Shown one piece after another: positions 19,072 through 31,260 of a DNA stretch of 64,000 nt; within the stretch, counting starts at the first letter, position 1; each line of letters begins with the position of its first letter. Below the pieces are notes generated by a model that saw only the letters and a list, made by a program, of their open reading frames with translations, was not told the DNA's origin and did not search any database. Position numbers and translations under genes: made by a program. Origin of the DNA: Muscardinus avellanarius (Eukaryota > Chordata > Mammalia > Rodentia > Gliridae); contig OY726565.1 in NCBI GenBank assembly GCA_963383645.1, positions 34,825,529 to 34,889,528 on the forward strand, written 5' to 3'.

Positions 19072-19379
19072 GACTTCTGCTGTTGGAAGTCAGAGGCCAG
19101 GAGTCCTCCAGCTGTGTTGTCTTTAGGAGACACAGAAGGCCTTGTGTTCCTTCAATTTTAGGCTTACTACTCACTCCCTGAGCCCCTTCCCCCGACTTGC
19201 CAGTCTTTGGTTGTGCATATCTATTTTCCCAACTTGACCCAGAAAGATTTATACCCTTTTTGGTACTTCATTTTGTTCTTAAGAGAGAAAAGAAAAAATA
19301 AATGTGCAAAGCAGTGAAGCCAAAACATGTGATCATATGGATTTAGTAAAGAAGAACTCTAACCTCATTTAAATCATTG
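19072..19379. other. Single-copy DNA between LTR-like sequences
   Basis: No gene recognised. The minus-strand open frame overlapping the LTR edge has no family features. Confidence 0.45.
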
Positions 19380-19793
19380 TGTGGTAGATTATTAAAAGTT
19401 ACTAAAATGGAAGGTCAAAATGTACCCCTCTCCCAGTATTCACAAAGAATGTAACTACATATAAGTAGCCTGCAGATGTATCCAGGCTACCATCTATAGA
19501 GAAAGACATATAAGTCATATAGGTCAGTAGCCTGCTCAGGAATTTCCCCTTCTTGCCAGACTTCCTCCAGTGATCTTGTAATCACTAACTGTCACGTTTC
19601 AACCTCTGTAAGCCCTCCTGCCTGCTTCTGCCCTTTGTCACAAATCTGTAAAATGAAAGCTCATGTGGAGCTCAGGCTGGAAGTTTTCAGGACCTATCCT
19701 TACTTTAACCTGCCAGTGTAATAAACTTCCTATCTTTCACCCTAACTGGCATTGGGTCAATTATTCCAGAAAATTTCTGCAACAGTTGTTTAG
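19380..19793 (+). mobile_element. Possible old solo LTR
   Basis: Starts TGTGGTAGATTATT and ends TTTCTGCAACA. Contains GTGTAATAAACTTCCT about 70 bases before the end, the layout of an LTR polyA region. Flanks ATTG/GTTG agree in 3 of 4 bases. Family not recognised; could be class I or ERVL. Confidence 0.45.
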
Positions 19794-20098
19794 GTTTTTA
19801 CTTTGAATCTGTGGATTTGGTATCCAGTATGCACTGCTGTATGTATCACTTATGTATTGGAAATGTTAAGAAATTCTGATGTCTCAAAGGAGCATCAAGT
19901 GTTTGAAGATAGGCAAATAATCTCTTAATCATTCAAATTTGATAGTAATTGAAATGAGACTAAAATATTCTTTCAGGACTTACAATTTTCTATTTAAAAT
20001 GTGAACAAGAACACCATAACTTTTTGTTTTGGTGCCTGGTTTTTTATGTTTCTGTTTATTGTATTTTTAGGAACAAGACAAACACAAAAGGAAGAAGT
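19794..20098. other. AT-rich single-copy DNA
   Basis: Nothing recognised. Confidence 0.5.
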
Positions 20099-20106
20099 TG
20101 AGAAAG

Positions 20107-20109
<3 letters not shown>

Positions 20110-20158
<49 letters not shown>
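20110..20158. repeat. (AT)n microsatellite
   Basis: About 24 uninterrupted AT units in the A-rich tail of the adjoining SINE. Confidence 0.97.
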
Positions 20159-20161
<3 letters not shown>

Positions 20162-20350
20162 ATGTTACTGGGGTTCCTGAAAGTCCTTCTACCTCCGGGC
20201 TACACTCCCAGACCTATTTTTTTATACTTTGTTTTTAATTTTTGGAAACAGGGTCTCTTAAGCCAGCGCAGCTGGCTTCGAACCTGCGCGATCCTCCTGT
20301 CTCCGCCTCCCAAGCGCGGGGATTGCAAGCGTGCCCCACCACGCCTGGCT
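20159..20350 (-). repeat. B1-ID SINE, young subfamily
   Basis: TTACTGGGGTTCCTGAAAGT through GCCCCACCACGCCTGGC. Exact 14-bp duplication TGAGAAAGTAATAT at 20099-20112 and 20350-20363. Confidence 0.96.
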
Positions 20351-20536
20351 GAGAAAGTAATATTTTGAATACACCCAAACATCAAATTTGGAATGATCAG
20401 AGCTGAAATTTTGTCTTTCTAGTTAAATAGATTGTTTCTAGCTACAAAATGAAGTGTGTAGATCATATGCAGTATAATTTCTAGAACAAAGCATCGGAAT
20501 CACAGGTATTTATTTGTTTCTTTGTTTGCTTGTTTA

Positions 20537-20719
20537 TTGGTGGTACTGGGGTTCCTGGAAACCCTTCTACCTCCCGGCTACACTCCCAGACCTATTTTTA
20601 TACTTTTTAATTTGGAAACAGGGTCTCTTAAGCCAGTACATGCAGCTTCAAACCTGTGCGATCCTTCTGTCTCCGCCTCCCAAGTGCGGGGATTAGAAGT
20701 GTGCGCCACCATGCCTGAC
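20537..20719 (-). repeat. B1-ID SINE, young subfamily
   Basis: TTGGTGGTACTGGGGTTCCT through CGCCACCATGCCTGAC. Flanks share GTATTTATT. Confidence 0.93.
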
Positions 20720-21314
20720 TCAAGTATTTATTGTTAAAAAAGAAAATTCAGTTGACACCTATTAAATGTCTAATATGTTTTGAATAGGTACTCTTAACTA
20801 TTCTGCCATTGGAGCAACATACATTCAATAATATTCTTACTGCGAAAGCCACATTTAATGACTAATAATAGCTTTTGTATAACAAAGAGAATTACAGCTC
20901 TCAATAGTGAAGGACTTCTCCTAGATGATACTGTTTTTATCTGCTTGTTATTATCTAGACAATCAGCTAACCAACACAAGTACCAAAATAAGGAACTGGT
21001 GTCCAGGATCTATAACTAGAATGAGCCCTATTATATTTATTTACTATATAATTCAGACTCTATAATTCTAAGTGGACATCAGTCATGGAATAAATTTGTT
21101 CCTTACTCTTCAGTCATGGAAAATGCCACCTGCATGAACTCATTTTGAAGACAAGACAGGACTCTATTTGCATTAAATAGTATGAGAACTTTTATTATTC
21201 TTGTTGAAAGAGGTCAAATAGAGGATCTAAAACCCAAGATTTGAATTGACTCTGTAATTGGTAGATAATATTAAAAGATAAGCCTTATGATCTGTGATTG
21301 AAAATAGAGGAGTT
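20720..21314. other. AT-rich single-copy DNA
   Basis: Nothing recognised. Confidence 0.5.
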
Positions 21315-21530
21315 GCCGGGCATGGTGGTGCACACTTGTAATCCCAGCACTTGGGAGGCTGAGACAGGAGGATCATGGTTGGTGGACAGCCTCATGTAAT
21401 TAGTGAGGCCCTTTGCAACTCAGTGAGACTCTGTTTCAAAGTAAAGAATAAAAAAGTAGGGCTGGAAGTGTAGCTCAGAGGTAGAATGCCCCTGGGTTCT
21501 ATCCCCAGTAACACCAAAAAAAGAAAAGAA
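21315..21530 (+). repeat. B1-ID SINE, older subfamily, well preserved
   Basis: GCCGGGCATGGTGGTGCACA; ID half GTGTAGCTCAGAGGTAGAAT; A-rich tail. Flanks GAAAATAGAGGAGT and GAAAATAGAAGAGT agree in 13 of 14 bases. Confidence 0.93.
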
Positions 21531-21929
21531 AAAGAAAATAGAAGAGTGCATAGTAGTATCTTATGAAACCCTGGCTGCTTTGCTCATGAGCTTTGTGGTC
21601 TTAGGAGGCTATTTACCTCCGTGCATTTTCCCCTTATCTATAGAAAAGGTTTAATTTATAATGATGACAATCCAAGTTGTATCCCATCATGTACTAGCCA
21701 TTTGAATTTTGAAAGCTAATATAGACTGTGCTGTGGTTTTCTTATATTTCTGACTCATAGTAAGAATGCAACAGAAGTTAACTGTCTTTAAGTTGTACTA
21801 TAATATAATGGATTCTGCACAGAAGAGTTATGAGGAAATACCATTTGCTGGATATGTACTTCATGCCTTATTTGGAAATAAATATTGCCTTCATCAGGGA
21901 TTCTTGGTTTCTATTAACAAAAAGCTCTC
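21531..21929. other. Single-copy DNA
   Basis: Nothing recognised apart from small open frames lacking family features. Confidence 0.45.
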
Positions 21930-22155
21930 CCAGGCATGGTGGTGCAAGCCTGTAAACCCAGTACTTGGGAGGCTGAGACAGAAAGATTGCAGGTTTGGCT
22001 AGCTTCGGCTACTTAGTGAGGCCCTCAACACATTAGTGAGACCCTGTTTCAAATTAAAGAATAAAAAGTAGGGCTGGAGTTGTAGCTTGGAGGTAGAATG
22101 TCCCTGGGTTTAACCTCCAGTACCAAACCAAACCAAACCAAACCAAACCAAACAA
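21930..22155 (+). repeat. B1-ID SINE with (CCAAA)n tail
   Basis: CCCAGGCATGGTGGTGCAAG through CCAGTACC, then about six CCAAA units at 22124-22153. Confidence 0.9.
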
Positions 22156-23072
22156 CTCCCCAAATTCTTGCCAAAAGAATTGAAACAATGATATCAATTT
22201 ATGAAGTAATTTTATCTGACTCATTCCAGTGAGATCCTATGTGTATTGCTATAAGGTACAGGTTTCATCTCATACTGCCCAAGGTAGGCATGCCCACTGG
22301 GAGGCCAAATGTCTGCATCCAAGGTATAAAGAGGGTTGGGCTCTTGTCTTACTTTCAGGAGGGGCCAAGAGAATGCAAATTTCCCAAAATGAGAAAGGTG
22401 GTCAAAAAGTACCAGGTCTTCAAAAATATAATAATAAAGATTACAGGCTCTTCACATAAATTATTTTAGTCTTCACAGCTTCCTGGTAAAATGACATTAA
22501 CACCCCACCCCCTTTTAGACTACTTAATGGAGACAAGTATATTAAGATCTTTCCAAAGCCCTTCACTAGTGAACTGTAGATCAAAGAGCTAAGCAAGGCA
22601 GCCTGTTTCCAAATATCTAGTTATTCTACATCACTTTGCATCTTCAGTGGATGAGGATGACCCTGGCAGATAACCAAACAAAAAAAGTTAAAATACTAGT
22701 TCTTAAACAGGTAGGGTTGATATATAGTAAGAATTTCCTTTATAAAACCAGTTGTATTACATTCTAAAACAAGTAAATAATCTTATTTTCTATTTATAAC
22801 TTAAAAAATAATCTCAGATCTTAGTTTACTAATTAGGGTATGTTGATCCTTTAGGCATAATTTTGATGCATTTTGAATTTAAAAAAATTTTTAAATATTA
22901 TTAATTTTTAATTTTAATATGATGGTATTTTGACATAGAAAAAAGTTCTTTCATGTTTACTGGCCCTGAGAGCTTGAGGGGTTTATTGAGTGCATAGGGT
23001 GGGTTTAAAATTATAGTCTTTTGTATTTCTTAGTGGTCTTGGAAGCACTGTATAAATACTTAGGGGAAGATG
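22156..23072. other. Single-copy DNA
   Basis: Two overlapping open frames of 76 codons at 22229-22469 have no recognisable domain. I do not call them genes. Confidence 0.45.
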
Positions 23073-23280
23073 AATGTGGTGGCACACACTTGTAATCTCA
23101 GTGACTCAGGAGGCTTAGGCAAGAGGAGCACAAGTTCAAGGCCAGCCTCAGCAACTTACCAAGACCCTGTCTCAAAATAAATCAAAATAAAATAAAATAG
23201 AGTTGAGATATAGTTCAGTGATAGAGTGGCTCTCATTCAATCCCCAATACCACAAACAAACAAACAAACAAATAAACAAC
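23073..23280 (+). repeat. B1-ID SINE with (CAAA)n tail
   Basis: GAATGTGGTGGCACACACTT through CCCAATACCA, then CAAACAAACAAAC. Confidence 0.88.
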
Positions 23281-23754
23281 ATTTAATGGTCCTGCTTATT
23301 AATTCCCTTTTCTAAATACTCAGTAAAATTCAGAGAACTGTGGAGTTGACTAGACTTCTTTGGTAAATGACCCAGGATACTACAAATGCATCGGTTTATT
23401 TGGCCACTTCTGTTTAAATTTCAATGTTCCAAAAAAGGATTTAATTAAAGGATTGGTGTGTCAGTAATTCCTACTGATGGATCAATGTGTTCTGGAGAGA
23501 GCTTGAACCATTTAATGATCATCAACCTTGGAAGAAGAAAGCTTTGGTTCAAGCCTTATCTAAGTACCTACTAGCAGTGTGCACCTGGACGGAAGCTTGA
23601 CCTCCTGAGCCTTAAGTTCCTTATCTGGAAAAGGGTAAGTGGTAGTTCACTTGCCTACTTCAGAGGGCTTATTGTGGGTATCATGTATCAGAAGGTGCTT
23701 TTAATGATGCAGTCTACTGTGCTAATCAGATTTAGTAAGAGGCCTGAAAGTTCA
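23281..23754. other. Single-copy DNA
   Basis: Nothing recognised. Confidence 0.5.
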
Positions 23755-23905
23755 ATCACTATTAGGGAATGGGATGGGAATGGGGTAAGGGCTAATTTGG
23801 TGCATTTATGTGTGCAAGATGTGTGCATTAATGCCTCTACCATCTTGTACTCCATTAAGATATATGACTACAATGCACCGATAAAAACAGAAAGAGGGAA
23901 ATATT
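23755..23905 (+). mobile_element. Short L1-type 3' end fragment
   Basis: GGGAATGGGATGGGAATGGG, then ATGACTACAATGCACCGATA and AAAACAG. Related, in the opposite orientation, to the tail of the composite element at 12010-12300. Confidence 0.7.
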
Positions 23906-26900
23906 CTTTTATTTATAGTGTTTTCATTCTTCCAGTTTTTAAACTGTGACTGTTATGGCCCTTATAATTTTGATTATTTGGTCACTGTAGAATTAGACCT
24001 TTTATTATTTAATGATTTTAGTTTTTCTAAGTGACTTACATTTCCTGATAAGATTTATTACATTGTCCTCATTAAAATGTTTTGGTTTTCAGGGTTTATA
24101 ATAAATATGAACTCAAACATGAAAGAAATGTAAAATATGTACATTTATTATTAGCTCACCTTTTAAATCATATGTCACAGTCAAGAGTTTTTGCTTGTAC
24201 TTAAGGGCTTTGATTACTGTGTATTATGTTAATATTTCAAGAGGCTGTTTATACCTAACTATAAAAATATTCTTGAGGTACTGGGGAATCCTTTGAAGTA
24301 TGATCTATTCGTTTTCTTCTCCAGAGTTAATGTTCTTCTCTGAGGTAGAAGAATATCCTGATAAAGAAATAAAAACTCTTCATAAGGCCAACTCATGTTT
24401 AGAGAAATAATAATCCATTATTTTCCTCATTTTTATTTTAAATTTATTTTATATGATATGTAAATGTAAATTTGTAATTGAATTTTTCATTATATACATG
24501 CAGAACATTTCTCAAGATCATGGAAAATATTAAAGTTATACCTGTAGTTTGTGTCCCACAATTAATTTCTATGGCATAATCTTTCATGTCCAAGGAGATA
24601 ATGAACTAAAAACCAGCAGGTAAAAATCTTCATTTCTTGTTTGCTCATTATATTCATAATCATTTTTTTTAAAAAGCACTAATTCAGAGAAACCTTTGAC
24701 TTTAGTGTTATAAAAACATATATCAAGTTTAAATTTATCAAGTTTAAAGTTCTAGAAGGAAAGGGCTAAGAATGCAATTACTACTAATAGGGAAAAGTAA
24801 TTTCCTATTGATAGTAAGTAACACTTTTTGAACTTTATGTGCTTGGTAACTTACTAAGACCTTATCTAAAATTTACAATCAAGTTGTATTATTTCTGTAT
24901 ATAGATGAAGCTACTAGTTATTAAATAGCTTGCCCATGGTCACACAGTAAGTGCTGGAGCTGTGATGTAAATCTAGCCAGTCTGAATCTAGAACTAGGTC
25001 TCTTAACCGCTCTGCTATTCTCTAGAAAACACACGTGAACTACTATCTGCCGAACTAAGCAAATGATGGTCAGGCAATGTCTTACCAAAATCTTACGCTT
25101 TGTCCAGGACATTTTTTATACATATTACTTATAACTTGTAGGTCTATATTTGAGTTTTGGTTCCAGATAAGATTCAAAATAAAAATGAATGGACTGTGAC
25201 AGGCTTTGGGGTATCTAGAAAAGCACGCACATGGAATAAGAAACAGTCTTTGCACATTTGGCTTTTGACAATGTAGTTTTAGCAATTGCTTATTAAGTAC
25301 TTGTTATGACAGGCATTGCAAAAATATTTTTTAGTAATATTTAGTGACTTGAGAAAAAAATCTAAGAAAGGCTATGTCATATCTGCATGATTTTAGTTTC
25401 TCCATACTTTTGGAGACCCTAAAAGTGATCTTCAAAAGCAAAGTTCTCATCTAGAAAGCTAGAAATCAGAGGAATTTGATTTAAAAACGTTCTGACTTAA
25501 GTACTCTGTGAGTCACCTGTGTAATTCATCTCTGAACCTAGTGACAGAAATGAAGATGAGCTTACAGCAGATGAGCATGGCACACTGATGATGTCTCAGA
25601 GACTGTGGCCTTAGGTCAGAGTAAGAAACACCCATTTACCCAAACTTTGCCAGGATGGACAGCAGAAAATCTGAAAAATCTCTACAGTGGTGGAGAATCA
25701 CTGTAATAAACAGGAAACTCTTATGCTGGGGACATTACATCAGCCTTCTCAGCTCAGAGGGAAGAAACGCCGCACTAATGGGGTTTTCTTGTTCATCTCT
25801 TAGGATAACGTCACTGCGCATACAGTCATCTGACTTTTGAGCTATTTCTTTTCTCTTGAGATTCTTTTCATGTTTACTTCCCTTTACTTTTGACTCACTT
25901 ATATATTTTTCCCTTATAAAACTGAAAAAGACTATTTCATATTATCTTTTAGGAACATCTTTTAAAAGTCTCAATAGTGTTCAGTTATCTATGAAACAAT
26001 TTATCCGATGATTATTATTAAGAATGAGCAATAGATGGCAATTTCTATATTCAAAGTATTTAAAAATAATCAAATGCCTGGTTGATCTCTGAGATATAGA
26101 GCCTATAAAAACCTCTGTTTCATATCTCTTCCCCCCAGTAATATCCACTCGACATACTACTCTATTTTTTCATCAAAATAATTAGAAAAAGTATTTACAT
26201 AAACTCTTTTCTTCATAATCCAAACTCTTCTTAGATCAGCAATCAATCTCTATCACTCCATAGAAATTTTGTCTGTAAAAGGTCAGATTGCTAGATGATA
26301 TTTTCTTTCATGTCCTCTTCCTCTATTACCATATAGCATTTCACAGTGTCAACAACCTCTTCTCCCTAGAGTCATATCTTGCTTCTGTTGCCCTATTTTC
26401 TTGATTCTTCTAGCCTACCACAACTTGTTTTTCATTATCACTAGAGGATCATGTCCAGATTATGGGAAAATGTTTGTTTCCTTTGTATCTGAGGCAATTC
26501 AAGGAAAAGTGTGAGGAAAGTACTTAAAGATGTCCTGGTGCATTCTTAGATCTTTCAGGGTATTATGGCCATCATTTATATAACCCAAGGTTCTTATAAA
26601 GCCATTTTTGTTGTTGTTGCTATATGGAGAAAATATTGCTAAAGATAATCAGAAGCATAAATAAACTTGTCTGCTTATTGGAAAATTGCTCTCTCATCAT
26701 AGGTGTCTAGAGGGCATGCTGCCATCTTGGGGTTCCTTTGTTCCAAACTTCTGACTACAAATTATTCTGTTGCTTCCTCTTCTAATTCCCCCTATGCATT
26801 GATTTGACACAGAATTCAACAGTGGTCCAATTTCTCATCCCTGTGTATCCAGTTTCTCTCTAAATTGTCTCTGATGCACAAATATGGAAATGTGAGAGAA

Positions 26901-27569
26901 TTTGGAAAGAATGTATTTTCTCAGAACCTTTTTAGCAACAGCATCAGAATAGGCATTTGGAACTAAATGTTTTTATTATCTGTACTCTGTTGCATAACCT
27001 TTTGTTGTAGGTTCACATGATGTACATTTAAGGGTGGAGCTTTGTAGTGAGGATGGCAGTGTGCTGAGTTTTCATTGACTGTAGGAGGGGAGCAAGAGCG
27101 TAGGTGAGATTCTCTTAAAGGTTTAGGGAATAAGAGAAGGGGCAGAGGACTTTTGTCATAGGGGGCTTGTTATGCAAACACAAAGCAATTGTAATTCAAG
27201 TTGGTATATATTCTAAATGTAATGGTTCCTTTTGTGTTGTGTATTTATATAATATTTCCCAGCATCCAGCTTTACCTTCTGACTCTTGTTACTTACGTGA
27301 ACAACAGAATGTTTTCTCTGCTTGGTTGTTCTTAATTTTCATATAGATGAGAGGCTCCCTTTGCTTGAGCAGCTTCACATTTTACAGACATGTTTCACTA
27401 GAGCTCAGTGTCTCTTCTTCCCCAAGTTCTTCTTGAAGTATTTATAAGAGTTTTAGATGATCTAGATTATACACATGTGCTTACTTGTTTGCCCTTCACG
27501 GAAAGCAGAAGGCTGTGTGTTAAGTTTGAAAACCTTATTGTAACACAATTAAATTCTGTTCACCACATT
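23906..27569. other. AT-rich single-copy DNA, low repeat content
   Basis: 3.6 kb with no SINE, L1 or LTR that I can recognise. No open frame above about 67 codons and no splice-bounded coding pattern seen. Could be intron or intergenic. Confidence 0.5.
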
Positions 27570-27873
27570 ATTTGGATTTTCTTTCTGGCTTTTTAAAATA
27601 GTGTTTCTGATAAATGTAAATTTTCAAATTGTAGTTCTATATTATTCACTAAAACATTGTGTTTCTATATATGGTGACATGCTTACTATTTAATAACAGG
27701 CATGATTATCTTTGAGTTAATATTTGGATTTTCTTTCTGGCTTTTTAAAATAGTGTTTCTGATAAATGTAAATTTTCAAATTGTAGTTCTATATTATTCA
27801 CTAAAACATTGTGTTTCTATATATGGTGACATGCTTACTATTTAATAACAGGCATGATTATCTTTGAGTTAAT
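27570..27873. repeat. Perfect tandem duplication, 2 x 152 bp
   Basis: The segment starting ATTTGGATTTTCTTTCTGGC at 27570 is repeated base for base from 27722 and runs to TTGAGTTAATATT. I see no mismatch between copies. Confidence 0.97.
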
Positions 27874-27875
27874 AT

Positions 27876-28499
27876 TCTTATTATGTCTGAGTATTGAGAA
27901 GAAGGTTTGAATATTTCTTAATCAGTTTATTGCAGAAGAGTTCAAATATTAGGTAGGTCCTTATTAGAGAAATCTGACATTGGAGGTAAGTAGCTATACA
28001 GATTCTTTAGCTAGAGAGTGAATCTTAAACATTTTCTACCATAAACTCTAGCAGAAGTACTTTTAACCTGTGATCTGGTTGATTTATAAATTCATAAGAA
28101 CATGGCATGCATGCACACACATATGTGAACAGACTGAAGTAAAAGAGTCATGAAGTAACACTGTTATATGTGATGTCTTCTAGTATTTTCATAATATTCT
28201 TTTCTATAGCTATGGGTAGGATATATGTTTGCTTTTAAAAATGCTGGTCAAGCTGAGTACATTGCTTTTATTCACTAGTTAATTGTGATGTACATTTTAG
28301 AAAAGACTGATCTAGACTCAGGCTTACACCTTGGAGTTCTTGGAGCAATAACATTTTATGTATTAATATGTAGACTTGTTTTTCTGGACATTGTGTTCTT
28401 AAGTTTTATCAGATTCTCAAAAGGTCTCTGTTCTTGATGAAGGAAACAATAATGTTAGTTACATATATAAAATGATTAATACCTATCTCAATAACATGT
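27876..28499. other. AT-rich single-copy DNA
   Basis: Nothing recognised. Confidence 0.5.
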
Positions 28500-28640
28500 A
28501 TGGGGAAGGAAAGGGAATGGAATGGGATCCAGAAGGAAGGATATCAAGTGCTGGGAACTTGTATGTTCCTATCACTTGGAAACTCATTATGATATATAAT
28601 TACAATGCACCAATAAAAGTATATTTAAAAATTTAAAAAA
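28500..28640 (+). mobile_element. Short L1-type 3' end fragment
   Basis: GGAAAGGGAATGGAATGGG and the terminus ATAATTACAATGCACCAATA followed by A-rich sequence. Confidence 0.7.
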
Positions 28641-29107
28641 AGTCTGTGGTTTTTGATCTAAAGGTACATACACACAAATCAATGGGCTCTATCCTCTGAA
28701 CTTTAACCTCCTTCCCCCTTTTTGGTATTGTAATCACTTTTCTCTCTATTTTCTTCTCATTCCCTAACTTTACTATAACCTTGTTCATCCTAGAGTTCCT
28801 ACTGAACAAGGGAATCCCATACACTAATTTTTAATCTATGTGATAATTATAATAATAAAATAAACATGTATTTAACTTAAATCCCATTCTATGTTTAGAG
28901 CTGTATTAGAAGCATAAATATTTTACTTTGAATTCACAAAAATACCTACAAGACAGGTATTCTTATCCACATTTTTCTTATATAGAAGCTAAGACTGAAA
29001 TGGCATAATTAATTTGCACAAGGTCTCACAGAGTAGAGAAGGATTCTAACACTGATTCATGAAACTCTAAGTAAACATACCACTTACCACCATGTACCAA
29101 GCTGTAG
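28641..29107. other. Single-copy DNA
   Basis: Nothing recognised. Confidence 0.5.

Positions 29108-29162
<55 letters not shown>
29108..29162. repeat. (TA)n microsatellite
   Basis: About 27 TA units without interruption. Confidence 0.97.
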
Positions 29163-29166
<4 letters not shown>

Positions 29167-29978
29167 TTGAATCAGAGCTTGAAAGTGTGGAATGAGATAA
29201 ATCAGCTGTGCACGAGTTAGCATACTGAGAGCAGGAGACTTAGTCTAGGGAATTAGCTCAATTTCCCTTATTACTGAGTTACCCTGGAAGAATTGCTCAC
29301 TTTAATAGGCATATACTCAAGACTTTTGATTCTTGGAATTTTTGAAACTGGCCTTTTTGGTCATTAACTCATTGATGCAGAGCTGTGGATTCAGTTTCTG
29401 ACATTTTTGAATAGAGCTGTTAACAGATGAAGGGAACAATAGCCTTCCAGAATTTTTCTGTAACTTGTTTTTATTATGTAGCCAATTATTCTACCAAACA
29501 ATTATAGACAATCAATATAGAGTGCTTAATATAGTCAAAAGAAAAGCAAAAATGGATAGTAGGAATTGTGGCAAGGCAGCTTAATTCATTTCCCATTAAA
29601 CCAGTGATTTCAAGCCATCACTGATGTTCTTTGAGAGCTTTTTCTGTGTTCAGGACTCTTATAAGTGAGGGGATTTCATCAGCATATAGATGGGGAGACT
29701 AAGGCAGAGAGACCTTAAGAAACTTGCTCAAAAATGCAAAAATGACAAGGAGTGGATCCAGGACCCAGGAGCTTGTGCTCTGGTCTCTTAAGTACACAGC
29801 CTCTTAGCCATGTCTCCCCCAAAGAATTCAATCATGAATTTATTCATCTGGTCTTTATCTGGCATGAATTTAGGTTTGATGCCAGAGTGGTTCAAATTTA
29901 AGATGACTAGTCATGAAAGCTGCTGTAGCTTATAATCAGTCCTCTAGGCCACCTAACTATTGAAATAAGAAAATAAAT
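29163..29978. other. Single-copy DNA
   Basis: Nothing recognised. Confidence 0.5.
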
Positions 29979-30191
29979 GCCGGGTGTGGTGGCGCACGCT
30001 TGTAATCCCCGCGCTTGGGAGGCAGCGACAGGAGGATCACGCAGGTTCGAAGCCAGCCACGCGCGCTGGCTTAGGAGACCCTGTTTCCAAACAACAACAA
30101 CAACAAAAAATGTAAAAGTAGGTCTGGGAGTGTAGCCCGGAGGTAGAAGGGCTTCCAGGAACCCCAGTACCACCAAAAAAAAAAAAAAAAA
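29979..30191 (+). repeat. B1-ID SINE, young subfamily
   Basis: GCCGGGTGTGGTGGCGCACG, GGTTCGAAGCC B box, an (ACA)n linker, ID half and A17 tail. Confidence 0.95.
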
Positions 30192-30768
30192 GCAACTTCA
30201 AAGAACAATCATTTTTAAATCCCCTTAGTGGTAAATTTTCAATTCCATTTTAAAATTAACCAAGTATAGGAAATGACCCACTTTTATATTAGGTTATGTT
30301 TTTCACAGACTAAAACGATGCCTAGTATGTTTAATTCATTCTTTTAAAACTTTTTCCTAAATTGTTCAAATACAAAGAGATGACTGATTTGATGATACAT
30401 TTTCACAGCCACAGAGGCTCTTCTTTGGCTGGATGAGAAGAGGTTATCAAAGTAATGGCTTGTAATTATGGGAACCAGCATTTTCTTACTCAAGCAGAAC
30501 TTATAACACTCCTTTAATTTGGCAGAAGGCGGGATGCATTTTATTTGTTAGTATATCTCTCAATCCCCAAACAGTGATGATGGCTAATTGCTGTTATCAT
30601 CAGTAAGCATTCTTTGTTTTGTTTTTTCCAAAGTGTTACTAGGTTTGTGTCAATTTGTCATTGTTTTTTCTTTTTGTAACCTATGACTGACAACAGTAGC
30701 GGTAGCACTGGAGTGTCCTGAAGAGATCAAAACAATCCTGCATCTGGAGCTCAAATGCATGACTGGCC
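30192..30768. other. Single-copy DNA
   Basis: Nothing recognised. Confidence 0.5.
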
Positions 30769-30774
30769 TCTAAT

Positions 30775-31254
30775 TGTTGGGGTGTGTGCATACAGCGCCT
30801 AAAGAGATGCAGCCTCCCTCGGCCTGAGTGGCCTGCAGGCTAAGGCAAAGCTTTAGGTAAAGTTTAAGAACTTCCACAGTAAAATGATTCAACAGAAAAG
30901 GGACTAAGATGGCACCTGGAGGAAGTTATGAAGGCGTGGTTTCCCCATTCGTTATGGGTGGGAAGACTGAGCAGTTTTTCTCTTTTTACCTTTAAAGGAG
31001 CTTCCACACACATGAATGGCTCATGTACTGGCCTAGGATTGGCTGCAAGCTACATGCTGGGTCTGTGAAGAGGTGACCTTTATCTGATAGGCTAGGCTAT
31101 TTCCTTATTGGAAATTCCCCTTGTGGTTTTGTGCTATATATATGTTGCTTGAAGAAGAATAAACAAGCTCCTGCTTGACTCGGCTCCCAGCTCGTATGTG
31201 TTTGTGTTTGGGCCATCGATGCTCAGCCCCACTGCTGACGGGCTGGACTCATCA
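30775..31254 (+). mobile_element. Solo LTR, likely class II (ERVK/IAP-like)
   Basis: 480 bp beginning TGTTGGGGTGTGTG and ending GGACTCATCA. Exact 6-bp target duplication TCTAAT at 30769-30774 and 31255-31260; six bases is the usual length for class II retroviruses. TATATATA at 31135-31142 and AATAAA at 31158-31163, followed by CTCCTGCTTGACTCGGCTCC. The close TATA/AATAAA spacing and TGTTGGG start fit IAP-type LTRs. Class assignment is inference; the LTR identity itself is well supported by the TSD. Confidence 0.85.
31158..31163 (+). terminator. Polyadenylation signal in class II-like LTR
   Basis: AATAAA in GAAGAATAAACAAG, 23 bases after the start of a TATATATA motif. Confidence 0.65.
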
Positions 31255-31260
31255 TCTAAT

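Noticed and set aside
22229..22469. Two overlapping 76-codon frames as a small gene
   Set aside because: Different frames of the same stretch, no family motif, no repeat or splice context; length expected by chance in 64 kb.
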